Of a stretch of 64,000 nt of DNA, positions 9,750 through 17,506 are shown one piece after another. The notes beneath the pieces are model-generated. The model saw nothing but the letters and a program-made list of their open reading frames with translations, searched no databases and had not been told where the DNA came from. The position numbers were made by a program, and so were the translations under genes. Origin of the DNA: CBDCFV01 sp965216425 (GTDB taxonomy: Bacteria > Chloroflexota > Dehalococcoidia > Lucifugimonadales > UBA3495); assembly GCA_965216425.1 (NCBI GenBank), contig CBDCFV010000005.1:496001-560000 (forward strand), written 5' to 3'. How positions within the stretch are numbered: position 1 is the first letter of the stretch; the number at the start of each line of letters is the position of its first letter.

Positions 9750-10667
9750 TTAGGCCGCTCCCGTCCTCATGGACGTGAACATGTACACCGTGGCGTATGT
9801 CCGCCACGGCCTCCAGCGCTCAGCGAAATCCTCCACTTGACGGTCGTTGACCTCCTCGCCGTTGAAGTACGACCGCGAGACGACCCGGCGCAGGGCCAGG
9901 TCCCCCAAGGGGAGCGCATCCGGCCTCCCCAGCGCCCGTATCAGCAACCACTGGGCGGTCCAAGCGCCCACGCCGCGGAGTGCGACCGTCTGTTTGATTA
10001 CGTCTTCGTCGCTCAGCCGGTGCAGGCCCTCCATCCCGGTCGGATCTTCCAAGGCGGCGCAGGCGATCCCGTGCACGTACTCGGCCTTACGTTGGCTGAG
10101 TTTCAATTGCCGGAGGTCATCGACGGACTGGGCGGCGAGGATCTCTGGCCGGGGGAACGCATAGTAGGTCTCCCCATCGACGGTCAACCGCGGCCCGTGG
10201 GTCTCAATGAACAGGCCGCGTATGACGCGGGCAACGTGGGTGGAGATTTGCTGGCCCATGATGGCCAATACCATCGCTTCGAATGCCGACGAGGTGTGGG
10301 GAAGGTGCAGCCCGTTGAACCTCTCGGTCATCCCCGCCAGGACGGCGTCCTTGCGCGCCATGTCGTAAAAGGGGGCCAAGTCCTGGCCGACCCCCAATAG
10401 CCAAGCCACCCGCTCCGTCGCCTTCTCAACAACGTCGGGGGCAAGACTGTCGCCTTGCAATTCCAAGTCCAACAGAGGATTGTCCATATTACCGGCTGAA
10501 GAGACCGAAGCCAGAACCAATGTCCCGTCCAGGTCCAGCAAACGCCGGTATACTCCGTCGGTCAGCGAGTCAGTACCGTAGCGGCCTTGGAAATAGGTGT
10601 GGTAGCCCGCCGTTAACTCGAAGTCGAAAGGAGGGACCGGTTGAATAGTCGTATATGCCTTTTCCAT
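9750..10667 (-). CDS. DNA-3-methyladenine glycosylase II (AlkA-like, HhH-GPD)
   Basis: A 305-residue HhH-GPD glycosylase. The helix-hairpin-helix reads LRGVGAWTAQWLL, followed by the catalytic aspartate segment ALPLGDLALRRVV, as in AlkA. Upstream, MGQQISTHVARVIRGLF is the conserved motif at the start of the catalytic core, and the N-terminal 90 residues fit the AlkA beta domain. The enzyme removes alkylated purines from DNA for base-excision repair. It is the last gene of a tight minus-strand group with thpR and a Mug-type uracil glycosylase; the gap to thpR is 8 bases. Confidence 0.9.
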   Translation of the reverse strand: MEKAYTTIQPVPPFDFELTAGYHTYFQGRYGTDSLTDGVYRRLLDLDGTLVLASVSSAGNMDNPLLDLELQGDSLAPDVVEKATERVAWLLGVGQDLAPFYDMARKDAVLAGMTERFNGLHLPHTSSAFEAMVLAIMGQQISTHVARVIRGLFIETHGPRLTVDGETYYAFPRPEILAAQSVDDLRQLKLSQRKAEYVHGIACAALEDPTGMEGLHRLSDEDVIKQTVALRGVGAWTAQWLLIRALGRPDALPLGDLALRRVVSRSYFNGEEVNDRQVEDFAERWRPWRTYATVYMFTSMRTGAA

Positions 10668-10675
10668 GCTGCTGT

Positions 10676-11281
10676 TTAACCTGGCGCGCCGTTGAATAAC
10701 GGGACATGTCCCAAGGAGTCATAGATGGCTCCTTGGGGTGTCAAAGTACTTTGGACCAAGTGCATCGCGTCCACTGTCCACGGTTCCACCGGCCCTAGAA
10801 CAGTCGCCGACATAACCTTTCCTATTTGCTGCCGAGCTGATTGACCAACTCCGTCCCGCACTCGTCCAATGGTCAAATGAGGGTTGAAGCGGCGCTTCTC
10901 CCGGCGGAACCCCAACGCCAGCATCGCTTGTTCCACCTCTTCCTGCAACGCGGCCAAGTCCTCCATGTCGCCGTTGACCCCGGACCACAACACCCTGGGC
11001 TGCCGCTCGTTAGGGAATACCCCCAAGGATGACAGCTTCAAGTTAAACGGAGCGGCCTGCCGTCCAACGTCTCCCATCACTTCGAGCACCGGGACTTTCA
11101 AAGAGGACGCGATGTTGCCGAAGAACTTCAGCGTCAGGTGTATCCCCTGCGGGTCGACCCATTTAACACCCGTTGGGACTTGCGACTGTAGCCGTTCCAT
11201 GGCTTCGGATAAAACTGCGCGGCCCTCGTTGGGTATAAGTATCGCGATGAATACACGGATGCTTTGGTTTCGTTCTAACAT
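10676..11281 (-). CDS. thpR: RNA 2',3'-cyclic phosphodiesterase (ThpR/LigT, 2H family)
   Basis: A 201-residue 2H phosphoesterase with both signature motifs: GIHLTLKFFGNI near residue 46 and NPHLTIGRVR near residue 132 (HxTx twice). The N-terminal IRVFIAILIP is typical of the family. The enzyme opens 2',3'-cyclic phosphate ends on RNA, giving 2'-phosphates, and LigT members can also ligate tRNA halves. Its ATG overlaps the end of the uracil glycosylase gene by seven bases, indicating translational coupling. Confidence 0.92.
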   Translation of the reverse strand: MLERNQSIRVFIAILIPNEGRAVLSEAMERLQSQVPTGVKWVDPQGIHLTLKFFGNIASSLKVPVLEVMGDVGRQAAPFNLKLSSLGVFPNERQPRVLWSGVNGDMEDLAALQEEVEQAMLALGFRREKRRFNPHLTIGRVRDGVGQSARQQIGKVMSATVLGPVEPWTVDAMHLVQSTLTPQGAIYDSLGHVPLFNGAPG

Positions 11282-11817
11282 CCGGTCACCTCAGCCCGCA
11301 CTTGCCCCAGCTTCCGGTACCAGCCGGCCAGGTCTTCCAATGAGTACACCGCGTTGGCGGGGCTGGGGTTGGGCGTAACAAAGACTCTGGTTGCGCTGAT
11401 GGTGCGGGACTGCAATCCTAACTCGGACTTTTCTCTAATACCCAGCGCGTAGCGAAGGTAGGCGTTGTACGCCGTAACGCCGTGAAAACATGCTATCCGA
11501 GGCTGAAATTCCAGCAACTTGCCGTCCAGCACTGGCGCCCAACGGGCGAAGTCGGCAGCCTTCAATCCCGACCCTTGCGCAGTGGGCCGCTTTACCACGT
11601 CGGTAAACCCGATGCCGTCCTCCAACAGGCCGGTGTCCGATTCCGGGGAAAGTTCGCGGGACACAAACCCGGCCAGGTTCAACGCTGGCCAGAACCTGTT
11701 GCGAGGGTTGGCAAAATAGTGTCCTGACCTGATGGACGGGAGGGAGGGATTCAGGCCAACGAAGACGATGTCCAATCCCGGTCGCAGGTAGTCCGGCAAA
11801 GTCTCAAAGTCTTCCAT
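11275..11817 (-). CDS. mug: Mismatch-specific uracil/thymine DNA glycosylase (Mug/TDG family)
   Basis: A 180-residue protein. Motif 1 reads VFVGLNPSL near residue 18, FANPRNRFW near 36 follows, and motif 2 is TPNPSPANA near 147. This is the Mug/TDG pattern, in which the asparagine of GLNPS activates water to remove U or T opposite G. The start is fixed by overlap: ATG shares one base with the TGA of the upstream amidohydrolase gene; a longer reading frame to 12156 only runs antiparallel through that neighbour's coding region and is not used. It sits in one transcript with amidohydrolase, thpR and alkA. Confidence 0.92.
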   Translation of the reverse strand: MEDFETLPDYLRPGLDIVFVGLNPSLPSIRSGHYFANPRNRFWPALNLAGFVSRELSPESDTGLLEDGIGFTDVVKRPTAQGSGLKAADFARWAPVLDGKLLEFQPRIACFHGVTAYNAYLRYALGIREKSELGLQSRTISATRVFVTPNPSPANAVYSLEDLAGWYRKLGQVRAEVTGC

Positions 11818-12671
11818 CAAGCGTCTGCCTCTTGAATACCAAACAACCGGGCCGCGTTGCCGCCCATAATCAAGGCTTGGTCGCCCGCTTCCAACCCCGA
11901 CGCCTCCACTTGGGCCAGCAAACGGCGCGCACTTATGAGTGGGTAGTCGGTGGCGAAAAGTATCTTGTCCGGCCCCACCAACCGCGCGGCTACGCCGAAT
12001 ATATCCTGCTTGTACAGGAATGGAGATGCTGCCGTATCGTAATAAACGTTTTGCAGGGCTTGACCCACCTCGGGCATCAGCGTATAGAAAGGAAGGCCGC
12101 CACCCCAGTGGGCGCAAATTATAACGTTCTCCGGAAAGTTCTGAATAAACCGGCACAATTTGTCCGGCGTAGTATGACCCTTTCCCGGGTACAGGTGCCC
12201 CACCGGCTCAGACCCATGCATCAACACCGGCATACCCAGCCGCTCCGCCGCAGTCATCAACGGCGCCATAAGCTGTCCATCGGTAATGTCCAGTCCCTGG
12301 GTGTCGGGATGAATTTCACCGACCCCTTTCAGTCCCGCCGCGGCGCACCGTTCCATCTCCGCAACGGCGGCATCGCCCCAACGCGGATTGACGCAGCAGA
12401 ACCCTGTCAGACGGTCCGGGTACCGTTGCACCGACTCAGCAATATAGTCGTTGGACTCTTGGGCCAGCCTCAGATCGCTCCAGCCTATGCCCATGATAAT
12501 TGAACGAGCCACTCCATCCCGGTCCATGCTTTCCAGTAGTGTTTCTGAAGTTGCTAGGGCTGCTTTAGGATTGGAGAAAAGAGTGGCGAAGGTGGCGTCA
12601 CGGCGTACCAGTTCGTCGCGCCGCCGTTGAAAGCTTACCGGGAAAATGTGACAGTGGCTGTCAATCACCAT
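11817..12671 (-). CDS. Amidohydrolase-related TIM-barrel protein (ACMSD-like)
   Basis: A 284-residue amidohydrolase-2 type protein. The metal-binding HxH is at the N-terminus (VIDSHCHIFP). Further conserved segments are PVLMHGSEPVGHLYPG, VIICAHWGGGLPF and ILFATDYPLISARRLL, giving the later His and Asp metal ligands. The family includes decarboxylases and lactone or amide hydrolases; the substrate is unknown. It heads the DNA/RNA repair group and overlaps mug by one base. Confidence 0.85.
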   Translation of the reverse strand: MVIDSHCHIFPVSFQRRRDELVRRDATFATLFSNPKAALATSETLLESMDRDGVARSIIMGIGWSDLRLAQESNDYIAESVQRYPDRLTGFCCVNPRWGDAAVAEMERCAAAGLKGVGEIHPDTQGLDITDGQLMAPLMTAAERLGMPVLMHGSEPVGHLYPGKGHTTPDKLCRFIQNFPENVIICAHWGGGLPFYTLMPEVGQALQNVYYDTAASPFLYKQDIFGVAARLVGPDKILFATDYPLISARRLLAQVEASGLEAGDQALIMGGNAARLFGIQEADA

Positions 12672-12910
12672 ATCGCGCCCGGCAATTATAGGTTCGGTAT
12701 GGCTTATTTTCCAGCGAAGCGTTTAGTTACTTCCCCGGGTCCTGTACCCATTGAGGATAGCCATAACCCGTTGAATTACCCAACGCCTGATGTGGACACC
12801 ATTGCTGGGACAGGCTTATAATTTGCCGCTGAACTCCCTCTCCCCAATGGCATCCCCAACCCTAATGGCCCCGCTGGTTATGAGTGCGCGGGTCATGGAC
12901 GTGAAGGAAG

Positions 12911-13771
12911 GTGGCATTGGCCACACGAACAGAAAGCGGCTCTTCCCGGTCCGGAACTTCAACCTATACCGTCGACCAACTGACTGATCTCTGCCGGGAA
13001 ATACGCAGAGACATCATACAGACCATCTATACCGCTGGAAGCGGGCATCCCGGCGGGTCTCTTTCCGAGTTAGATATATTGGTTGCCCTGTATTTCCGGG
13101 TGATGCGGCATGACCCGTCCAACCCGTCCTGGCCCGACCGGGACCGGTTGGTGCTCAGCAAGGGCCACGCCTCGCCGGGGTTGTATGCCGTCCTTGCCAA
13201 GGCAGGATATTTCCCCAAGGAAGACTTGAATACCTTCCGCCAGTTGAACAGCCGGCTCCAAGGTCACGCGCATCCCATGACTCCGGGGGTTGAGATGAAC
13301 TCCGGCTCCTTGGGCATGGGCCTCTCCTTCGCCCTGGGTTGCGCGTTAGCGGCGAAACTGGACAACAAGGACAGCCTGGTCTACGCCATCCTCGGCGACG
13401 GCGAGTGCGATGAAGGGGAGGTATGGGAGGCTGCAATGTCGGCGTCCCATCATCAAGCCACCAACCTCATCGCCATCGTGGACCGCAACAGGATTCAAAA
13501 CGACCGGTTCACCGACGACGTGATGACCCTTGAGCCCTTGGCGCAAAAGTGGCGGGCTTTCGGCTGGCGAGTCTTCGAGGCTTCAGGCCACGACATGCCG
13601 GTCCTGCTGGAAACCTTGGACAAAGCAAGGCGGCGGCGGACCAAGCCCACGGCCATAATCGCCCAAACGGTAAAGGGCAAGGGTGTCTCGTTCATGGAGA
13701 ACAACCCTTCGTTCCACGGCAGAGCCCCCAACAAAGAGGAATTTGACAAAGCGATGGAGGAGTTGGCCTGA
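12911..13771 (+). CDS. Transketolase, N-terminal (TPP pyrophosphate-binding) subunit
   Basis: A 286-residue half-transketolase. It carries SGHPGGSLSELD, the SKGHASPGLYAVL histidine motif, and the TPP motif GDGECDEGEVWEAAMSASHH (GDG, with the closing Asn in VDRNRIQND). Split transketolases of this size pair with a separate C-terminal subunit, here directly downstream with a one-base overlap (TGATG). The complex transfers two-carbon units in the pentose phosphate pathway. The start GTG at 12911 directly follows an AAGGAAG site; a TTG at 12917 has better spacing, so the exact start is uncertain. Confidence 0.93.
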   Translation: MALATRTESGSSRSGTSTYTVDQLTDLCREIRRDIIQTIYTAGSGHPGGSLSELDILVALYFRVMRHDPSNPSWPDRDRLVLSKGHASPGLYAVLAKAGYFPKEDLNTFRQLNSRLQGHAHPMTPGVEMNSGSLGMGLSFALGCALAAKLDNKDSLVYAILGDGECDEGEVWEAAMSASHHQATNLIAIVDRNRIQNDRFTDDVMTLEPLAQKWRAFGWRVFEASGHDMPVLLETLDKARRRRTKPTAIIAQTVKGKGVSFMENNPSFHGRAPNKEEFDKAMEELA

Positions 13772-14721
13772 TGACCGCGCAAAGGACAATGGCCTCCACG
13801 CGGGAGACCTATGGGCGGACCCTGTTGGAAATGGCCGAAGAGTTTCCGGACATCGTAGTCCTCGGCGGCGACCTCAACGTGTCGGTGTTCACCCATCTGT
13901 GGAGGGACAAGTACCCGGAGAGGTTCTTCGATTTTGGGCCGGCGGAACAAAACCTCGTGGGCGTAGGGGCCGGGTTGGCCGCGTCAGGCAAAATACCCTT
14001 CGTCAGCACCTTTGCGGTGTTCGGAGTAGGCCGCCCCTTCGACCAACTGCGGGTGTTGGTTGCCCAAGGCAAGCTGAACTTCAAGCTGGTATGCACCCAC
14101 GCCGGAATTCTGACCGGGGAAGACGGGATGTCGGCCCACGGAATCGAGGACCTGGCCTTGGCGTGTTCCCTGCCGGGGTTCACGGTGATCTGCCCCGCCG
14201 ATACGGTCGAAGCAGCCCAAGCGATTCGGGCAGCCGCGGCGGCCAAGGGGCCATTCTACGTGCGTTTGTCGCGAGCCGCCACGCCGGTAATCCATTCTGA
14301 CGACTACCGCTTGGAGGTGGGCAAGGCCCATGTGGAACGCGAAGGCAGCGACGTAGCCATCGTCGGCACAGGCGTTATGGTTTCGGTTGCATTGGAAGCC
14401 GCCGACCTGCTGGCCGAATCAGGAATCTCTGCCCGTGTAATCAACATGCACACGTTAACCCCGGCGGACGAGGCCACGCTCCTGGCCGCAGCCAAGGAAA
14501 CGGGCGCTATAGTGACGGCGGAGGAGCATTACATCCACGGCGGACTCGGCAGCATCGTCGCCCAGATAGTCGGGCGCACCCACCCGGTGCCGTTGGAAAT
14601 GGTCGCCCTCCAAGGCTACAGCGAGTCGGGCAAGGCCGAAGAGTTAATGCAGAAAGCCGGCCTCACCCCCGAGGCAGTGAAGCAGGCCGCGGAGCGGGCC
14701 ATCAGCCGGAAGAGACTCTAG
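13771..14721 (+). CDS. Transketolase, C-terminal (pyrimidine-binding) subunit
   Basis: A 316-residue partner of the preceding gene. The pyrimidine-binding domain (about 1-165) contains FDFGPAEQNLVGVGAGLAASG, with the catalytic Glu, and GEDGMSAHGIEDLALACSLPG. The C-terminal domain carries VTAEEHYIHGGLGSIVAQIV. This is the layout of split transketolase and of the C-terminal part of DXS-like enzymes; the pairing and lengths favour transketolase. Its ATG overlaps the upstream stop by one base. Confidence 0.93.
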   Translation: MTAQRTMASTRETYGRTLLEMAEEFPDIVVLGGDLNVSVFTHLWRDKYPERFFDFGPAEQNLVGVGAGLAASGKIPFVSTFAVFGVGRPFDQLRVLVAQGKLNFKLVCTHAGILTGEDGMSAHGIEDLALACSLPGFTVICPADTVEAAQAIRAAAAAKGPFYVRLSRAATPVIHSDDYRLEVGKAHVEREGSDVAIVGTGVMVSVALEAADLLAESGISARVINMHTLTPADEATLLAAAKETGAIVTAEEHYIHGGLGSIVAQIVGRTHPVPLEMVALQGYSESGKAEELMQKAGLTPEAVKQAAERAISRKRL

Positions 14722-14766
14722 CCGCGTCTCACCATCTGGAAGGGGACAGTTGAAGGGTGAGCTACC

Positions 14767-16068
14767 CTACTCCCTGACCTGCCCTTCCCCCATCACAACC
14801 CACTTGTACGATGTTAGCTCCCTCAACCCCATCGGCCCGCGGGCATGGAATTTCTGGGTGCTTATGCCAACCTCGGCCCCCAGCCCAAACTGGGATCCGT
14901 CGGTGAACCTCGTGCTGGCGTTGACGAACACCGCTGCGGCGTCCACCTCGTCCAGGAACCTCATCGCCGCCGTGTAGTCATCGGTTACTATTGCCTCTGA
15001 GTGACCTGACCCGTACGTCTCGATATGCTCCAGGGCCTCGTCCATCGAGTCGACCACCTTGACAGCGGCAGTGAGGGACAGGAACTCCTTGCCCCAGTCC
15101 TCTTCGCTGGCCGGCAGTACGCTGCTGGAGGCGCCCGCCTCCTTACCCCCGGCGGGGAAGGGCCCCAGGATGCTTAACGCCCGGTGATCGCAGTGCAGTT
15201 CAACTCCGGCGTCGCACAACTCCTGCGCGACCCTGGGGAGGAATGCAGGTGCGGCGTCTACGTGGACCAGAATGGTGTCCAACGCGTTGCAGACCGACGG
15301 CCGCTGCACCTTGGCGTTGTAGACTATTTTGGAGGCCTTGTCTATTTCCGCCGCACTGTCCACATAGGTGTGGCAAACTCCGACGCCTCCGGTAACCGCC
15401 GGCATGGAGGCATGTTCAGCCACGTAGCGAATCAAGCTGTCTCCACCCCGCGGCACCAGCAGGTCGATGTACTTCCGCATTCCCAGCATGGTGTCGACCA
15501 GCGCCCGGTTGGGATTGTCCACAAACTGGACAGCGTCGGCCGGCGCTCCGGCTTCGGAAATTGCCTCTCTCGACAGTTCCACCAAGGCCCTGTTGGAGTG
15601 GATACTTTCTTTGCCGCCCCGCAGCAGGCAGGCGTTGCCCGACTTCAAACACAGGGTGGAGATGTCTATGGTGACGTTGGGGCGGCTTTCGTAAATGCTG
15701 CCTATGACCCCCAAGGGCACCCGGCGTTTGCTCACTCTCAACCCGTTGGCAAGGGTCGTGGCGTCCAGAGTCTCGCTGATGGGATCAGGCAGCGCCGCGA
15801 CGCTGCGGACGCTGTCCGCCAAGTCATGCAACCGGTCCGGGGTCAGCAACAGCCGGTCGAGCAGCGCCTCGCTCAAGCCGTCCGCCTTGCTGGTCTCGTA
15901 ATCTTCACGGTTCGCCGCCAGGACGTCATCCTGCCGATCATCCAGAGCTTGGGCTATGTTGTGCAAAGCCCGGTTCTTGACGCCGCTGGGCAGTCGGGCC
16001 AAGACCCGGGACGCCGCCCGCGCCCTTTGGCCAAGCTCAAGCAGGTCTTCTATAGTGTTAGTAGCCAT
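14767..16068 (-). CDS. proA: Gamma-glutamyl phosphate reductase
   Basis: A 433-residue ProA of normal length. The catalytic cysteine is C232 in GGVGVCHTYVD; the NADPH-binding region includes LGVIGSIYESRPNVTIDIS (about 119-137), and the C-terminal motif RFTDGSQFGLGAEVGIST is diagnostic. The enzyme reduces gamma-glutamyl phosphate to glutamate semialdehyde in proline synthesis. It follows proB by 27 bases on the minus strand and is probably cotranscribed with it. Confidence 0.97.
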   Translation of the reverse strand: MATNTIEDLLELGQRARAASRVLARLPSGVKNRALHNIAQALDDRQDDVLAANREDYETSKADGLSEALLDRLLLTPDRLHDLADSVRSVAALPDPISETLDATTLANGLRVSKRRVPLGVIGSIYESRPNVTIDISTLCLKSGNACLLRGGKESIHSNRALVELSREAISEAGAPADAVQFVDNPNRALVDTMLGMRKYIDLLVPRGGDSLIRYVAEHASMPAVTGGVGVCHTYVDSAAEIDKASKIVYNAKVQRPSVCNALDTILVHVDAAPAFLPRVAQELCDAGVELHCDHRALSILGPFPAGGKEAGASSSVLPASEEDWGKEFLSLTAAVKVVDSMDEALEHIETYGSGHSEAIVTDDYTAAMRFLDEVDAAAVFVNASTRFTDGSQFGLGAEVGISTQKFHARGPMGLRELTSYKWVVMGEGQVRE

Positions 16069-16095
16069 AGCCTTCGATGACTCCTCTCGTCTCCA

Positions 16096-17277
16096 TCACA
16101 AAAGCACAAGGTTATTGCGGTGGACAACTTCTTCGCCATAATGGTAGCCCAAGGCATCCTGAATATCGTCGGAGCGGACGCCCTGGATCCGCTTGACGTC
16201 CTCGGAGCGGTAGTTGGCAATGCCGCAGGCGATGCGACGTCCATCGACAGCGACAACGTACACCACGTCGCCCCGCTCGAACCCGCCTGTTACGCCGGTG
16301 ATGCCCGCGGGCAGCAGGCTGCGATGGTTCTTCTCCAAGGCCGCAGCCGCTCCTCGATCTACCAATACCCCGGCGCGCTGGGAAGCGAAACCCAGCATCC
16401 AACGCTTTCGCGCTTCCATCTTCCCTCCAGCCGGACGGAAGGTAGTGCCGATGCTCTCTCCCCCTGCTGCCTGCAACACCGCGTCTTCCGCCGCGCCATG
16501 ACACATGACCATCGTAATGCCCGACGTAGTCACCAAGCGCGCCGCGTCTATCTTGGTGGCCATTCCCCCACGGGACCAAGGGGTCCGGTTTTTGCCGGCA
16601 AGAGCCTCCACCGATTCGTCCACATGGTCCACCACCGGTATCAATTCCGCCTCCGGGTGTAGATTAGGGTCAGCGGTATACAGACCGGCAGTGTCGGTCA
16701 GTATGACGAGGAGGTCGGCGTCAACCAGGTTCGCCACCAACGCGGAAAGCCGGTCGTTGTCGCCAAACACCTCGCCTATCTCGTCTACGGCGACCACATC
16801 GTTTTCGTTGAGGATGGGCACAACTCCCCTTTCCAGCAAACCGTGGAGAGTGTTGCCAACGTTCAAATAGGACTGGCGGTCCGACAGGTCCCTGATGGTC
16901 AGCAGCACTTGGGCGACCTTCAACCCGCGGAACTGGAACATCTCTCCGTAGGTATGCATCAATCGGCTCTGCCCCACAGCGGCCAGTGTTTGACGGGAGG
17001 GTATGTCCCTGTCCAAGCTGCCCGGCCTTAACCCCAGGGCTTCATGCCCTGCGGCTATCGCGCCGGAAGTTACGAACAAGACCTCCGAGCCGAGGCTCTT
17101 CAGTTCGGCTATTTGCCTTACCAGATCGGCCATAACGGTCAAGTCCAAATGCTGGTGGGACGACCCGGTGGTAAGAATGCCGGTCCCGGCCTTGACGACA
17201 ACACGCTTGTAAGGAAACCGGTCTGATCCCGGGTCATCAGCGTAGGAATTGGCCGTGAGTTGGTTGTTTAACGACAA
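16096..17277 (-). CDS. proB: Glutamate 5-kinase with C-terminal PUA domain
   Basis: The kinase domain has KRVVVKAGTGILT, VTSGAIAAGHEALG, ILNENDVVAVDEIGEVFGDN and LTDTAGLYTADPN, the hallmarks of ProB. A PUA domain occupies the last 110 residues (LVDRGAAAALEKNHRSLLPA and RGDVVYVVAVDG). It phosphorylates glutamate, the first step of proline synthesis, and feeds ProA. I place the start at TTG 17277, eight bases after GAGG and downstream of a TATAAT at 17324-17329. The frame stays open to 17598, but the extra residues do not match the family and no good start is visible nearer the kinase core. Confidence 0.92.
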   Translation of the reverse strand: MSLNNQLTANSYADDPGSDRFPYKRVVVKAGTGILTTGSSHQHLDLTVMADLVRQIAELKSLGSEVLFVTSGAIAAGHEALGLRPGSLDRDIPSRQTLAAVGQSRLMHTYGEMFQFRGLKVAQVLLTIRDLSDRQSYLNVGNTLHGLLERGVVPILNENDVVAVDEIGEVFGDNDRLSALVANLVDADLLVILTDTAGLYTADPNLHPEAELIPVVDHVDESVEALAGKNRTPWSRGGMATKIDAARLVTTSGITMVMCHGAAEDAVLQAAGGESIGTTFRPAGGKMEARKRWMLGFASQRAGVLVDRGAAAALEKNHRSLLPAGITGVTGGFERGDVVYVVAVDGRRIACGIANYRSEDVKRIQGVRSDDIQDALGYHYGEEVVHRNNLVLL

Positions 17278-17506
17278 CGAGCATGCCTCTTTGACAGGAA
17301 AATCTAGAGTCGCTGCAGTGCGAATTATATCACGCACTACCCGCGCCCCCGGCCGCGACAACCCCCGGTAGGCAGGCTCAAGCCGTGTTGTTCTACCCTG
17401 TAATATCCAATAGAATAACCTTATAGGGCTGACGCGCTGCGTCAGCCTTGTTGGGCGTGGGAAAATCCCGGCCTTAATAAAACAACCAGGAACGGTAAGG
17501 AAGCAC

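Noticed and set aside
11818..12156. N-terminal extension of the Mug-type glycosylase
   Set aside because: It overlaps the amidohydrolase gene entirely; the true start at 11817 shares a base with that gene's stop.
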